Assembly (NCBI GenBank): GCA_013416795.1
Contig: RQSC01001371.1
Span: forward strand, 47,746-67,821
Length of the DNA: 20,076 bases
From: Prasinococcaceae sp. CCMP 1430
Taxonomy: Eukaryota; Prasinodermophyta; Palmophyllophyceae; Prasinococcales; Prasinococcaceae
Reading direction: 5' to 3'
Below, one piece after another: positions 1 through 6,394 of the stretch. Position 1 is the first letter of the stretch, and each line of letters begins with the position of its first letter. The notes beneath the pieces were generated by a model. It was given only the letters and a program-made list of their open reading frames with translations. It was not told the origin of the DNA and made no database searches. A program made the translations under genes and the position numbers.

Positions 1-501
1 GGCGGCGCGCTCGCGGGCGCCACGCGCGAGAGGTGGGGCGCCGCGGCGTACGCGCTGCTGGCCGCGCTCGGGTCGCTCGCCATGCGGCAGCACTGCGCGG
101 TCGCGATCGCGCAGGCGCGCCTCGACGCGGCGGTCTCGCAGGCGAGCTACGACAAGCTCATAGACGCCAACAAGGTACAGTGTACAGTCGTCGCGTCCGC
201 TCGCCGCCGCCGCTCGCGGCGGGCGTCCCGCCCCCCCTCTCCCGCGCGCGCTGACTCGCGCGCGCCGCAGGGGACGCTGCTCCACCTGCTGCACGCCGCG
301 CGCGAGCAGGACGTCAAGGAGACGCTGCTGTGCTACGCGGTGGTGTGCCGCGCGCGCGCGGCGGGCGAGGGCGCGCTCGGCGCGGCGGAGGTGCGCGCGC
401 GCGCCGAGGCCGCGCTCGAGGGCGACTTCGGGCTGCGCCACTCGGCGTTCGACGTCGAGGACGCCCTGGTCAAGTGCGAGGCAATCCTCGGGCGCGCGTG
501 A
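1..501 (+). CDS. DUF3754 (TMEM143-like) protein, 3' end only
   Basis: This is the last part of a gene entering from the left edge. Exon 1 (1-174) reads in frame 1 and contains a short hydrophobic stretch (YALLAALGSLA) followed by SYDKLIDANK. A GT-AG intron (175-270, 96 bases) with a good branch-point-like CTGAC at about 251-255 is spliced in phase 0 to GTLLHLLHAAREQDVKETLL. The stop is TGA at 499-501. The pattern YDK-L-D--(K)GTLLHL---A--Q-VKE-LL-Y, followed by a small winged-helix-like tail, is what I know from the C-terminus of DUF3754 proteins, membrane proteins of plastids or mitochondria with no firm biochemical function. The intron length is a multiple of three and has no stop, so an unspliced reading is also open. 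The family call rests on recalled motif similarity. Confidence 0.62.
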   Translation, partial: GGALAGATRERWGAAAYALLAALGSLAMRQHCAVAIAQARLDAAVSQASYDKLIDANKVQCTVVASARRRRSRRASRPPSPARADSRAPQGTLLHLLHAAREQDVKETLLCYAVVCRARAAGEGALGAAEVRARAEAALEGDFGLRHSAFDVEDALVKCEAILGRA

Positions 502-745
502 CCGACCGCGGCGTCCTGCTGTCTCGTTGTCGCCTATTTTAATCGTAGAAATACACACTGCTGCCGCCGCGCCACGCTCGCGTCGGGCGGGAGCGTCTGA
601 GACCGTCCTGGCGGTGGTCTTGGGGGGGGTGGGGGGAGATGTTTTTCTCGGCGCCGCGTCGCGCCCCCTCCTCGTCCGTCCGCGCCCGCCCGCCCGCGAG
701 CGCGACTCGCCGCTCGCGCGGCGCGCCGAGAAAAAAACGCGCCTC

Positions 746-2284
746 CTACTTGGCGAGCCCCCAGATGCCCTTCATCGCGAAGAGGTCGTCGTCCAGCTCG
801 CGCATGACCTTCTTCTGGCCCTCGAGCAGCGGCTTGACGGAGTCGCGCTGGTCGCCCATGGTGGTGATGTACATGAGGATGAGGTCGATCGAGCTGAGCA
901 TGGCGATCTGGCCCACGATGCGCCCGGGGTGGGGGATCTTCAGCTTGCGCACCTGCTCCCAGAAGAAGAGCGCGCCGGGGATGTACTGGTAGAAGAAGTA
1001 GGGGTCCGAGCCCAGGTAGCGGCGGTAGGTCGAGGTCATGAGGGACGCCGAGGCGGCGAAGCCCGTGATCGCCGCCGCGCGCGGGATGCGGCGCGCCTGG
1101 TACCAGCCCAGCGCGCGCTCCACGCCGTCGGGGCCCACCTTGGCGAGCTCGTCCGCCAGCGCCGCGGCGTCCTCGATCGCCTGGCAGCCGCCCTGGCCCA
1201 TGTTGGGCTGCATGGCGTGCGCCGCGTCGCCGAGCAGCGCCACCCGCCCCTTGCACCACTGCAGCGTGGGCGGCCTGTCGTAGATGTCGCGGCGCTCCAC
1301 CTCCTCGCTCACCACCGCCTCCAGCCGCTCCCTGACCGCCGGGCACCAGTCCGCGAACGCCTCGAGCAGCGCCGCCTTGCGGTCGGCGCCCTCGTCGTCC
1401 ATGCCGGCGTCCTGCTTCACGAAGGCGTACCACTGCTGCTGCCCGCCGCCCACGTCCGACGACACGAAGTACTGGCCCGCCCCCAGGAACACCATGTAGC
1501 CCACCGTGTCGACGTCCGCGGGGGTCATCCGCGAGATGGCGGCGTAGCACGTGTAGCCCGAGTAGGTGGGCGCGTCGGGCGCGTCGCCCACCATCTTGTC
1601 GAGGTTCTTCTCGAGCGGGGGCGCGTCCATCATCTGCGAGCGGCAGCGGCTGCGGATGCCGTCGGCGGCGACCAGCACGTCGCACTCGTCGGTGGCGCCG
1701 TCGGAGAGGTGCACGCGCACGCGGCCGCCCGGCAGCTCCTCGTACCGCATGACCTCCACGCCCTGGCGCAGCGCGCCGGGGGCGACGCGCGCCGTCATCT
1801 TCTCGATGACGTCGTAGCGGTTCATCACCACGGTCAGCGGCAGGCCGCTCTCCAGCGCGGGCTTGCGGCAGTCGAAGCGCACGAACCAGTCGCCGTCCTT
1901 GCCGTCGAGGAGGCCGTTGAGGCGGTCGCCGGTCACCGTGCCGTCGCCGACGATCGCCGCGGCGGCCGACGGGTCGCAGATGTCCAGCGCGGCCATCGCG
2001 TTGCCCGCCATCTGGATGGGGCCGCCCCAGGGCTTGTACTCGCGCACGCGCTCGTAGCACGTCACGTCGAGGTTCTTCGTCTGGCACGCGAGCGTGGTCG
2101 CCAGCCCGGCGATGCCGCCGCCGGCGACGATGACCTTGGGCGTGGAGGTTGTGGCGGCCGAGGCCTGCATGCGCGCGGCCGAGGCGCGGCGGGGGGCGAG
2201 GCGGCGGGCCGTCGACGAGCTCCGGGAGGAGGCGGCCGTCGGGGAAGAGGACAAGGCGGCGGGGCGCGCGCGCTCCATCATCAT
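746..2284 (-). CDS. ZEP: Zeaxanthin-epoxidase-like FAD monooxygenase
   Basis: Single-exon gene of 512 residues from the first of three consecutive ATGs (2284, 2281, 2278) to TAG at 746-748. The first ~45 residues are rich in Ser, Ala and Arg, as in organelle transit peptides, but there is no obvious hydrophobic signal peptide. Residues 51-60 (VIVAGGGIAG) are the dinucleotide-binding fold. The stretch GPIQMAGNAMAAL (88-100), then VTGDRLNGLLDG (117-128), closely follows the zeaxanthin epoxidase pattern. The DG motif is at about 203-212 and the GD motif (LLGDAAHAMQPNMGQGG) at 350-366. ZEP inserts oxygen into the zeaxanthin ring to give antheraxanthin and violaxanthin in the plastid. Plant enzymes carry a C-terminal FHA domain; this protein lacks one and ends in a hydrophobic tail. 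Algal genomes carry several ZEP paralogues, so the exact substrate is uncertain. The N at 2390 lies 106 bases upstream, so an upstream exon encoding a signal peptide could be missing. Confidence 0.85.
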   Translation of the reverse strand: MMMERARPAALSSSPTAASSRSSSTARRLAPRRASAARMQASAATTSTPKVIVAGGGIAGLATTLACQTKNLDVTCYERVREYKPWGGPIQMAGNAMAALDICDPSAAAAIVGDGTVTGDRLNGLLDGKDGDWFVRFDCRKPALESGLPLTVVMNRYDVIEKMTARVAPGALRQGVEVMRYEELPGGRVRVHLSDGATDECDVLVAADGIRSRCRSQMMDAPPLEKNLDKMVGDAPDAPTYSGYTCYAAISRMTPADVDTVGYMVFLGAGQYFVSSDVGGGQQQWYAFVKQDAGMDDEGADRKAALLEAFADWCPAVRERLEAVVSEEVERRDIYDRPPTLQWCKGRVALLGDAAHAMQPNMGQGGCQAIEDAAALADELAKVGPDGVERALGWYQARRIPRAAAITGFAASASLMTSTYRRYLGSDPYFFYQYIPGALFFWEQVRKLKIPHPGRIVGQIAMLSSIDLILMYITTMGDQRDSVKPLLEGQKKVMRELDDDLFAMKGIWGLAK

Positions 2285-2775
2285 GGCGTTGTTTGTCGTC
2301 TTTCTTCCGACGACCGAGGAGGGGGACGGGCGGAGCGCGCCGTGCGCCCTCTCGCCGCGCGCGCTGTGGCGGGCGAGAGGGCGGCGCGGNGACCCGCCCG
2401 CCACGAGCTAATGACGCTGTCCTGTAATAATAAGCGCGCCCCGGCGACGCCTGTGCGAGCACCCGCGCGGGCTCGCGCGCCCCTCAGGCCTGCGCACCGA
2501 CGACGGGGCTCCGTCGCATGCGCGCATGCAGTCGCGATGATCTCATACATGTTCGTATTACGCGCCCTCCGCAAGCGCAAGGGCGTAGCAGTAGTAGTGT
2601 GGTAACGCGAGTGCGGGGGTTGCTCTGCACGCGCTGCGCTGCTGCGTGACGGCGGGCTGGAGAGGCGCGCGTGGTTGCGGTTTCGTTTTGATTTTTTGGG
2701 GAGAGCCGGTGTGTGCTTGGTAGGGTTCGTGGAAAGGGCGTCGGATCCGGGCGCGAGGACGTGCGCATGTGATTT
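2285..2775. other. Upstream region of the ZEP-like gene with an assembly N
   Basis: No gene is visible. It holds the presumed 5' region of the ZEP-like gene, an N at 2390 directly after a GC-rich stretch, and to the right of the N a somewhat less GC-rich sequence with short AT-rich patches (for example GTAATAATAAG near 2423-2433 and TTTTGATTTTTTGG near 2685-2698). Several overlapping frames are open on both strands, but none has a credible protein composition. Confidence 0.5.
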
Positions 2776-2834
2776 GATATGCGTGTTTTGGAAGGCTCCT
2801 CGCGGTGAGCTTTTCGGGCGTTTCGCATATGATT
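2776..2834 (+). repeat. Left arm of repeat unit A
   Basis: About 59 bases starting GATATGCGTGTTTTGGAAGG closely match 5238-5296, with a few substitutions. The central stretch from GGCTCCTCGCGG to TTTTCGGGCG is identical and can fold as a small hairpin (GCTC/GAGC). With the right arm at 3300-3639 it brackets repeat unit A (2776-3639, 864 bases). A 15-base piece just before it (CGCATGTGATTTGAT, 2765-2779) recurs at about 13311-13325. Confidence 0.75.
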
Positions 2835-3299
2835 GATCGCCTTTCGGCCCACACCGCGTCGGGGCCAAGTGAGTCGATTCCTACGGCCGTCCATTCGAAC
2901 ACGTCGAAGAGCGCGCTGTCGCCCGGCGCACCGCCGGCGCCCGCCATGACGGGGGATGATGCAAAAATCTGCACGGACACTGGCAGGGACTGATCTCGGA
3001 TCGGATGGGACAAACCCATAAAATGATTGATATGGCGGGCACGACGCTTATCTTTGCTGTCCGGGGCCGTCTTGTGGCCGTTGTCGCTTTACGAGTTGCA
3101 CGACTGCACGACTCTGTACCGGCACGGCGCGGTCGCCAACCAACGCTTCATGCGCACGCTCGAACGAGGCCGCTGGCTTGGCCAAGGAGTTGTCCGCAAC
3201 TTGGTAGTGAAAGCGGCGGGGCAAGCCGGACAAGAAGCAGTAGTTCATGGAGGGAGTCTGCGCGCACGTGAAGAGGTCGGGCGTTCCGCGAGTCACCAC
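2835..3299. other. Unmatched interior of repeat unit A
   Basis: No recognisable gene. The sequence is less GC-rich than its surroundings and several frames are open on both strands over 200-350 bases. One + strand reading has a plausible amino-acid mix (LYELHDCTTLYRHGAVANQR, near 3080-3140) but I recognise no family. It does not align with the interior of unit B, either directly or by complement, so the two units share only their arms. Confidence 0.4.
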
Positions 3300-3374
3300 T
3301 TGCGTCGTCACCTCCGCGGCGCCGACATCTTACGCATGCTTGATTGCCACCATGATTTTTGGAGGTTAACTGAT

Positions 3375-3429
3375 CACGAGCGCCGGCGCTAGACCGGCGC
3401 CGCCGCGCACTCTCCGCCCAGTAGCCTCA
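3375..3429. repeat. Hairpin segment whose partner copy is its plain complement
   Basis: The segment starts CACGAGCGCC and ends GTAGCCTCA. It contains a strong hairpin (GCGCCGG at about 3380-3386 with CCGGCGC at 3394-3400). All 55 bases are replaced in the other unit (5772-5826) by their Watson-Crick complement in the same left-to-right order. Flanks on both sides align at the same offset without gaps. Because complementing preserves pairing, the hairpin is kept in both copies. Confidence 0.95.
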
Positions 3430-3473
3430 TCACAGTAATGTAATCTCCAGATTTGGCCTGGACGCGACATTCT

Positions 3474-3635
3474 CTCTCCATAGCTCAGTTGGCCAGACTT
3501 GTCGGCAGACCCGTTTCGACATAGAGCGGATCCGGCAATCTTACAAAAGATTGCTCAGCTCACAGGATTGTAGTTTGATCTGAATTTCCTTAGGCCCTCG
3601 GTTCGAATTCAATTTCGAAAATCCGGGTGGGGAGA
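3474..3635 (+). tRNA. tRNA-like gene with apparent insertions in several arms, copy A
   Basis: Seen: an acceptor stem pairs 3474-3480 with 3628-3634 (7 bp, one G-U). D stem GCTC (3483-3486) pairs with GAGC (3524-3527), and T stem CTCGG (3597-3601) with CCGGG (3623-3627, one G-U). A perfect A-box-like TAGCTCAGTTGG (3481-3492) and a 10/11 B box GGTTCGAATTC (3600-3610) are present. An anticodon stem GATCC (3529-3533)/GGATT (3565-3569) can form. Removing insertions of about 28 (D loop), 24 (anticodon loop), 22 (variable loop) and 14 bases (T loop) leaves 74 nt, a normal tRNA length. The anticodon insertion holds a 7-bp hairpin (3536-3542/3547-3553). The anticodon is unresolved: this stem gives no U33, while an alternative stem CAATC/GATTG gives loop CTCACAG with CAC (Val). 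Known: tRNA genes with several ectopic introns exist in red algae, prasinophytes and nucleomorphs. Alternative: a tRNA-derived SINE. No T-run terminator follows this copy. Confidence 0.48.
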
Positions 3636-3639
3636 GTTG

Positions 3640-4108
3640 TTTAAGTAAAAAACGACGTCTTAACTCTACGTAAGACTGGTTCTGCGCTCTTAAATACGGA
3701 GTTGAAAAGCACCACCGAGCATGTCACCACCCATTCATTTTCTTCCGCTGTATGCGCCCACCACCCTTTCCCCCTTTTTCTCCCCTTTTTCTCCTTTTTT
3801 GGCCAACCCACGCACATCCAGCGCACACCAGGTGGTGAAAGGAAAGGCGCTGGTGCGCCATCGCAGTGCAGCGCGTGCGCGCGCGCGCCCCCTCATGGCT
3901 CGTGCTGCGCGCCGCCCCCCCCCCGGGTGGGCGGCGGCGCTGAACTCGGCAGCCGAGGCGAGAGCGCGCCGCGGCGGCGCGCACCCTTACAAGTCACCCT
4001 CGCACTCCAATCCCCCCTCACCCATCGCAACACACCCCCCACGTCCCGCGCAGCCAGCCAGCCAGCAAGCGACGTACGCGGAGCGAGTTCACAGATTTGT
4101 TACGCGCG
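3640..4108. other. Intergenic, no gene seen
   Basis: No gene is supported. About 3740-3810 is a pyrimidine-rich tract (runs of T and C) followed by GC-rich sequence with alternating CG. It lies between repeat unit A and the homopolymer block at 4109-4157 and downstream of the minus-strand phosphotransferase fragment, so part could be its 3' untranslated region. Confidence 0.4.
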
Positions 4109-4139
<31 letters not shown>

Positions 4140-4157
4140 GGGGGGGGGGGGGGGGGG
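4109..4157. repeat. C29-G20 homopolymer palindrome
   Basis: Twenty-nine consecutive C (4109-4137) are followed directly by twenty G (4138-4157), making a self-complementary block with no spacer. It could form a cruciform, i-motif or G-quadruplex, and is equally typical of an assembly join between two reads ending in homopolymers. Confidence 0.9.
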
Positions 4158-4214
4158 TTGCATCCGCCGCTCCTCCTCCGCTCCTCCATCCCACCCGTCC
4201 TCGGCAGGCCATCG

Positions 4215-4767
4215 TCACCGGACCTTCTTCTTCGCCTCGCCGTTCACCCGCCCGTTCGGCGCTCCCCTCCGCCCCTTCCCCTCCTTCCTCCTCCCCTTCT
4301 CCTTCCCCCCTTTGTCCTCGATGGTGAAGAACCGCACCCCCAGCGCGTCCGCAATCCTGCTGGCGGTGTTCCACGTGCGCCGCGCGTACATGGCCACCGA
4401 CAGCGCGCACATGGCCTCGTGCACGCGCGTGACCGCCACCGCCCCGTACCCCGCCGCGCCCAGCGCGGCGGGGGCGGCCGCGAACGCCGCCAGCATGAGC
4501 AGCGCCCAGTGCAGCGACGGGTACGGGATGTACCCCACGCGCGTGACCATCAGCCGGTTGAGCACGTCGCCGAAGGTCACGTGCGCCAGCACGTACAGCG
4601 CGATGAGCGAGTTGCGCGCGAGTCCCACCTCGCGCGCGGGCTCGACCGCGCCCCCGAACGCGCCCCCCATCGCGCGCCGCAGCGCCGCGCCCACCCCGCC
4701 CAGGCCGCCGCCGGACGGGGCGCGTGTGCCGCGCGCGGGCGCGCGCGTGCGGCGCCGGCGACGACGC
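4215..4767 (-). CDS. CDP-alcohol phosphotransferase, C-terminal half
   Basis: An open frame of about 183 codons ends at TGA (4217-4215) with no ATG at its head. It probably starts at a splice acceptor CAG at 4770-4768. The product has hydrophobic stretches, then FGDVLNRLMVTRVG and, near the end, a pattern MYARRTWNTASRIADALGVR followed by FFTI. This order resembles the C-terminus of eukaryotic choline/ethanolamine phosphotransferases (hydrophobic helices, F-KV-NKLVVAH-like segment, then V--QI---L-I--F-I), followed here by a Lys/Gly/Arg-rich tail. The catalytic CDP-alcohol motif is absent from this piece and no upstream exon is visible to the right. The missing half matches what is at 8968-9764 on the other strand. 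It could alternatively be a paralogue fragment. Confidence 0.6.
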
Positions 4768-4784
4768 CTGGCTGTGATCGATCG

Positions 4785-4814
4785 ACGGATCGATCGGAAA
4801 GTCGATCGATCCGT
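4785..4814. repeat. 12-bp perfect inverted repeat built on GATCGATC
   Basis: ACGGATCGATCG (4785-4796) and its reverse complement (4803-4814) are separated by a 6-base loop GAAAGT. Further GATCGATC and GATCGAGATCGAT copies flank it (4776-4784 and about 4838-4851). It lies just upstream of the phosphotransferase fragment's proposed splice acceptor. Confidence 0.85.
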
Positions 4815-5237
4815 GATGATGATGGTGATGGGTCGGTGGATCGAGATCGATACGGAGTGGTGTGCAGCTCAACCGACCGGCCGCCCAATTTGCGCGGCGC
4901 GCGGCGGGCCGCTGTTGGTGGGTGGTCTGTCAGGCCTCGGTCAGATCCGGGATCTGCCGACCGAAGTGCCGAACCGAATGAACAAAAGTCACGCCGGCCT
5001 GCCTGGCATGGATGGACGTCCGTCCGTGCTTGCGCGCGCGCGCAGATTTTTCGCCGCGCAGCGGGAGGACGGGCGGCCGGCGCGGCGCCACACGCGCGGC
5101 GGGCGCGCGCGCCGGCCGAGGAGGTTTGGGCCGAGACCTCGGCCCGCACCGACGCGATCATTTGTCGCTGCTGCGACATTTCCATTTCCTCAAACTGCGT
5201 ATCAAATCGCAGGCGCCATGTCGTGTGGATGTTTTTT
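4815..5237. other. Intergenic, no gene seen
   Basis: No gene is supported. Open frames here are alternate readings of GC-rich sequence. An 8-bp inverted repeat (GGCCGAGG/CCTCGGCC) lies near 5115-5147. A less GC-rich stretch at about 5155-5237 leads into the left arm of repeat unit B. Confidence 0.4.
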
Positions 5238-5296
5238 GATACGCGTGTTTTCGAAGGCTCCTCGCGGTGAGCTTTTCGGGCGGTTCGGAATTGATT
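5238..5296 (+). repeat. Left arm of repeat unit B
   Basis: This is the second copy of the 59-base left arm (compare 2776-2834), beginning GATACGCGTGTTTTCGAAGG. The two left arms are offset by 2462 bases and the right arms by 2397, so the interiors differ by 65 bases in length (unit B is 5238-6036, 799 bases). Confidence 0.75.
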
Positions 5297-5298
5297 GA

Positions 5299-5696
5299 AT
5301 GCTGCGGGGTCGGCGCGCGGCATCCGCGCGCGCCTTGATTTCGCGGATCCGGTAACTGGTGGGGACGTCCAGCACCTTTTCCACTCCCGCTTGGAGCGGC
5401 GGGCGGGGCGCCTCCTCCTGGGTCATTTTGCCGCTCTCCTACGCTTGCTGTCCCTTGCCTTCCATCTCCTCGATGCCTTTCGTTGCTTTGCAGACCTCGT
5501 CCATCATGTCACCGTCGTATTTCAGGTCCGCATTCAGCCGGCGTTCGTCGTACCGCCTCGCCAAGCGCGGAGAGCTTGCTCCGTGCGTTGTTGACCATCT
5601 TGTTGAGGGCGCCGATGCCACGGCTTAAGGCTTTGCGATTGGTGTGGAGCGCCTTGTCCGTCGCACGCCATGTCTTCAACTTGTTGTACACCTCCG
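5299..5696 (-). pseudogene. Degenerate coding-like sequence inside repeat unit B
   Basis: Minus-strand pieces in different frames have a natural amino-acid mix, unlike the Arg/Ala/Pro-rich shadows elsewhere. They are TEVYNKLKTWRATDKALHTN and what follows (about 5695-5560), YDERRLNADLKYDGDMMDEV ending EGKGQQA-stop (about 5555-5439), and an ATG-initiated MTQEEAPRPPLQAGVEKVLD (5426 downward). Joining them needs at least two frame changes. The charged, helix-prone composition would suit a decayed protein of the repeat element, but I recognise no family, so function is unknown. Introns instead of frameshifts are possible. Confidence 0.32.
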
Positions 5697-5771
5697 TTGC
5701 GTCGTCACCTCCGCGGCGCCAACATCTTACGCATGCTTGATTGCCACCATGATTTTTGGAGGTTAACTGAC

Positions 5772-5826
5772 GTGCTCGCGGCCGCGATCTGGCCGCGGCG
5801 GCGCGTGAGAGGCGGGTCATCGGAGT
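5772..5826. repeat. Hairpin segment, complemented counterpart of 3375-3429
   Basis: The segment starts GTGCTCGCGG and ends CATCGGAGT. Read left to right, each base is the complement of the base 2397 positions to the left. The hairpin here is CGCGGCC (5777-5783) with GGCCGCG (5791-5797), at the same position and spacing as the GCGCCGG/CCGGCGC hairpin in copy A. Confidence 0.95.
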
Positions 5827-5870
5827 TCACAGTAATGTAATCTCCAGATTTGGCCTGGACGCGACATTCT

Positions 5871-6032
5871 CTCTCCATAGCTCAGTTGGCCAGACTTGTC
5901 GGCAGACCCGTTTCGACATAGAGCGGATCCGGCAATCTTACAAAAGATTGCTCAGCTCACAGGATTGTAGTTTGATCTGAATTTCCTTAGGCCCTCGGTT
6001 CGAATTCAATTTCGAAAATCCGGGTGGGGAGA
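5871..6032 (+). tRNA. tRNA-like gene with apparent insertions in several arms, copy B
   Basis: Every base of the 162-base structure is identical to 3474-3635, so all stems, A and B boxes and insertions described there apply. Unlike copy A, it is followed by a run of six T (6044-6049), 12 bases after the last paired region, which would serve as an RNA polymerase III terminator. Copy B is therefore the better candidate for an expressed gene. A tRNA-derived SINE or a decayed tRNA is the alternative. Confidence 0.5.
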
Positions 6033-6043
6033 GTTGAAATTCA

Positions 6044-6049
6044 TTTTTT
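6044..6049 (+). terminator. Candidate Pol III T6 terminator of tRNA-like copy B
   Basis: Six consecutive T lie 12 bases beyond the acceptor stem of copy B. RNA polymerase III stops at runs of four or more T. The position suits the gene, but short T runs are also common in this less GC-rich stretch. Confidence 0.4.
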
Positions 6050-6394
6050 GCTGCAGAATTGAGATGCATTCTGACCAAGACGCGAGAATTTACGTAATAG
6101 GTGCACCAGACTTGATCGGTATTTTACGGGATTTGAATTAAGTGCGTTCCAGAGAATGAGTCGAACCCACGCCCGGCTCTCCCGTGGGCAGGTCGCGCCC
6201 TTCTGTGCGCACCCCGCCGGAGTTAGGGTGCAGGATCTCGATGGCAGGGAGCACGGGTTTGCGGCAGGCGACGAACCCTCTTGCGGCGGGAACAGAAAAA
6301 TATACCCTTACTCGCGCCCGCCTGGCCGCACCCTCACTCGGCCGACCCCGCCGCCTCCCCCCCGGCCCAGCCCACACACACACAGCAGCCCGCT
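6050..6394. other. Gap between repeat unit B and the cytidylyltransferase gene
   Basis: No gene is supported. About 6050-6140 is AT-richer than the rest of the window. A B-box-like GGTTCGACTC occurs on the minus strand at about 6149-6158, but no matching A box or cloverleaf was found. The right part, with a (CA)n run near 6373-6382, is presumably the 3' untranslated region of the minus-strand gene that ends at 6395. Confidence 0.45.

Larger units (their letters stand above)
3300..3639 (+). repeat. Right arm of repeat unit A
   Basis: This 340-base arm matches 5697-6036 at a constant offset of 2397 bases. Bases 3300-3373 match with a single G/A difference (3324/5721), and base 3374 differs (T/C). 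Bases 3375-3429 are related to the other copy only by base-by-base complement (separate entry). Bases 3430-3639 are identical to 5827-6036 over all 210 positions. The identical part includes 44 bases upstream of the tRNA-like structure, so the duplicated unit is larger than that structure. The near identity implies recent duplication or ongoing gene conversion. Confidence 0.93.
5697..6036 (+). repeat. Right arm of repeat unit B
   Basis: Partner of 3300-3639 at offset 2397. The first 74 bases differ at one site, the last 210 bases (5827-6036) are identical, and the 55 bases in between are the plain complement of the other copy. After 6036 the two copies diverge completely. Confidence 0.93.

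Noticed and set aside
527-2605. Long + strand open frame opposite the ZEP-like gene
   Set aside because: Shadow frame of a GC-rich gene, rich in Ala, Arg, Val and His with no domain; the minus strand encodes all FAD-monooxygenase motifs.
3375-3429. Simple inversion or independent hairpin replacement as explanation of the two different middles
   Set aside because: An inversion would give the reverse complement, which does not match. Independent compensatory change would not complement the unpaired bases as well, and all 55 are complemented.
6147-6220. Possible minus-strand tRNA suggested by GGTTCGACTC and short GTGCG/CGCAC ends
   Set aside because: No A box and no D or anticodon stems fit; the T stem would contain mismatches.
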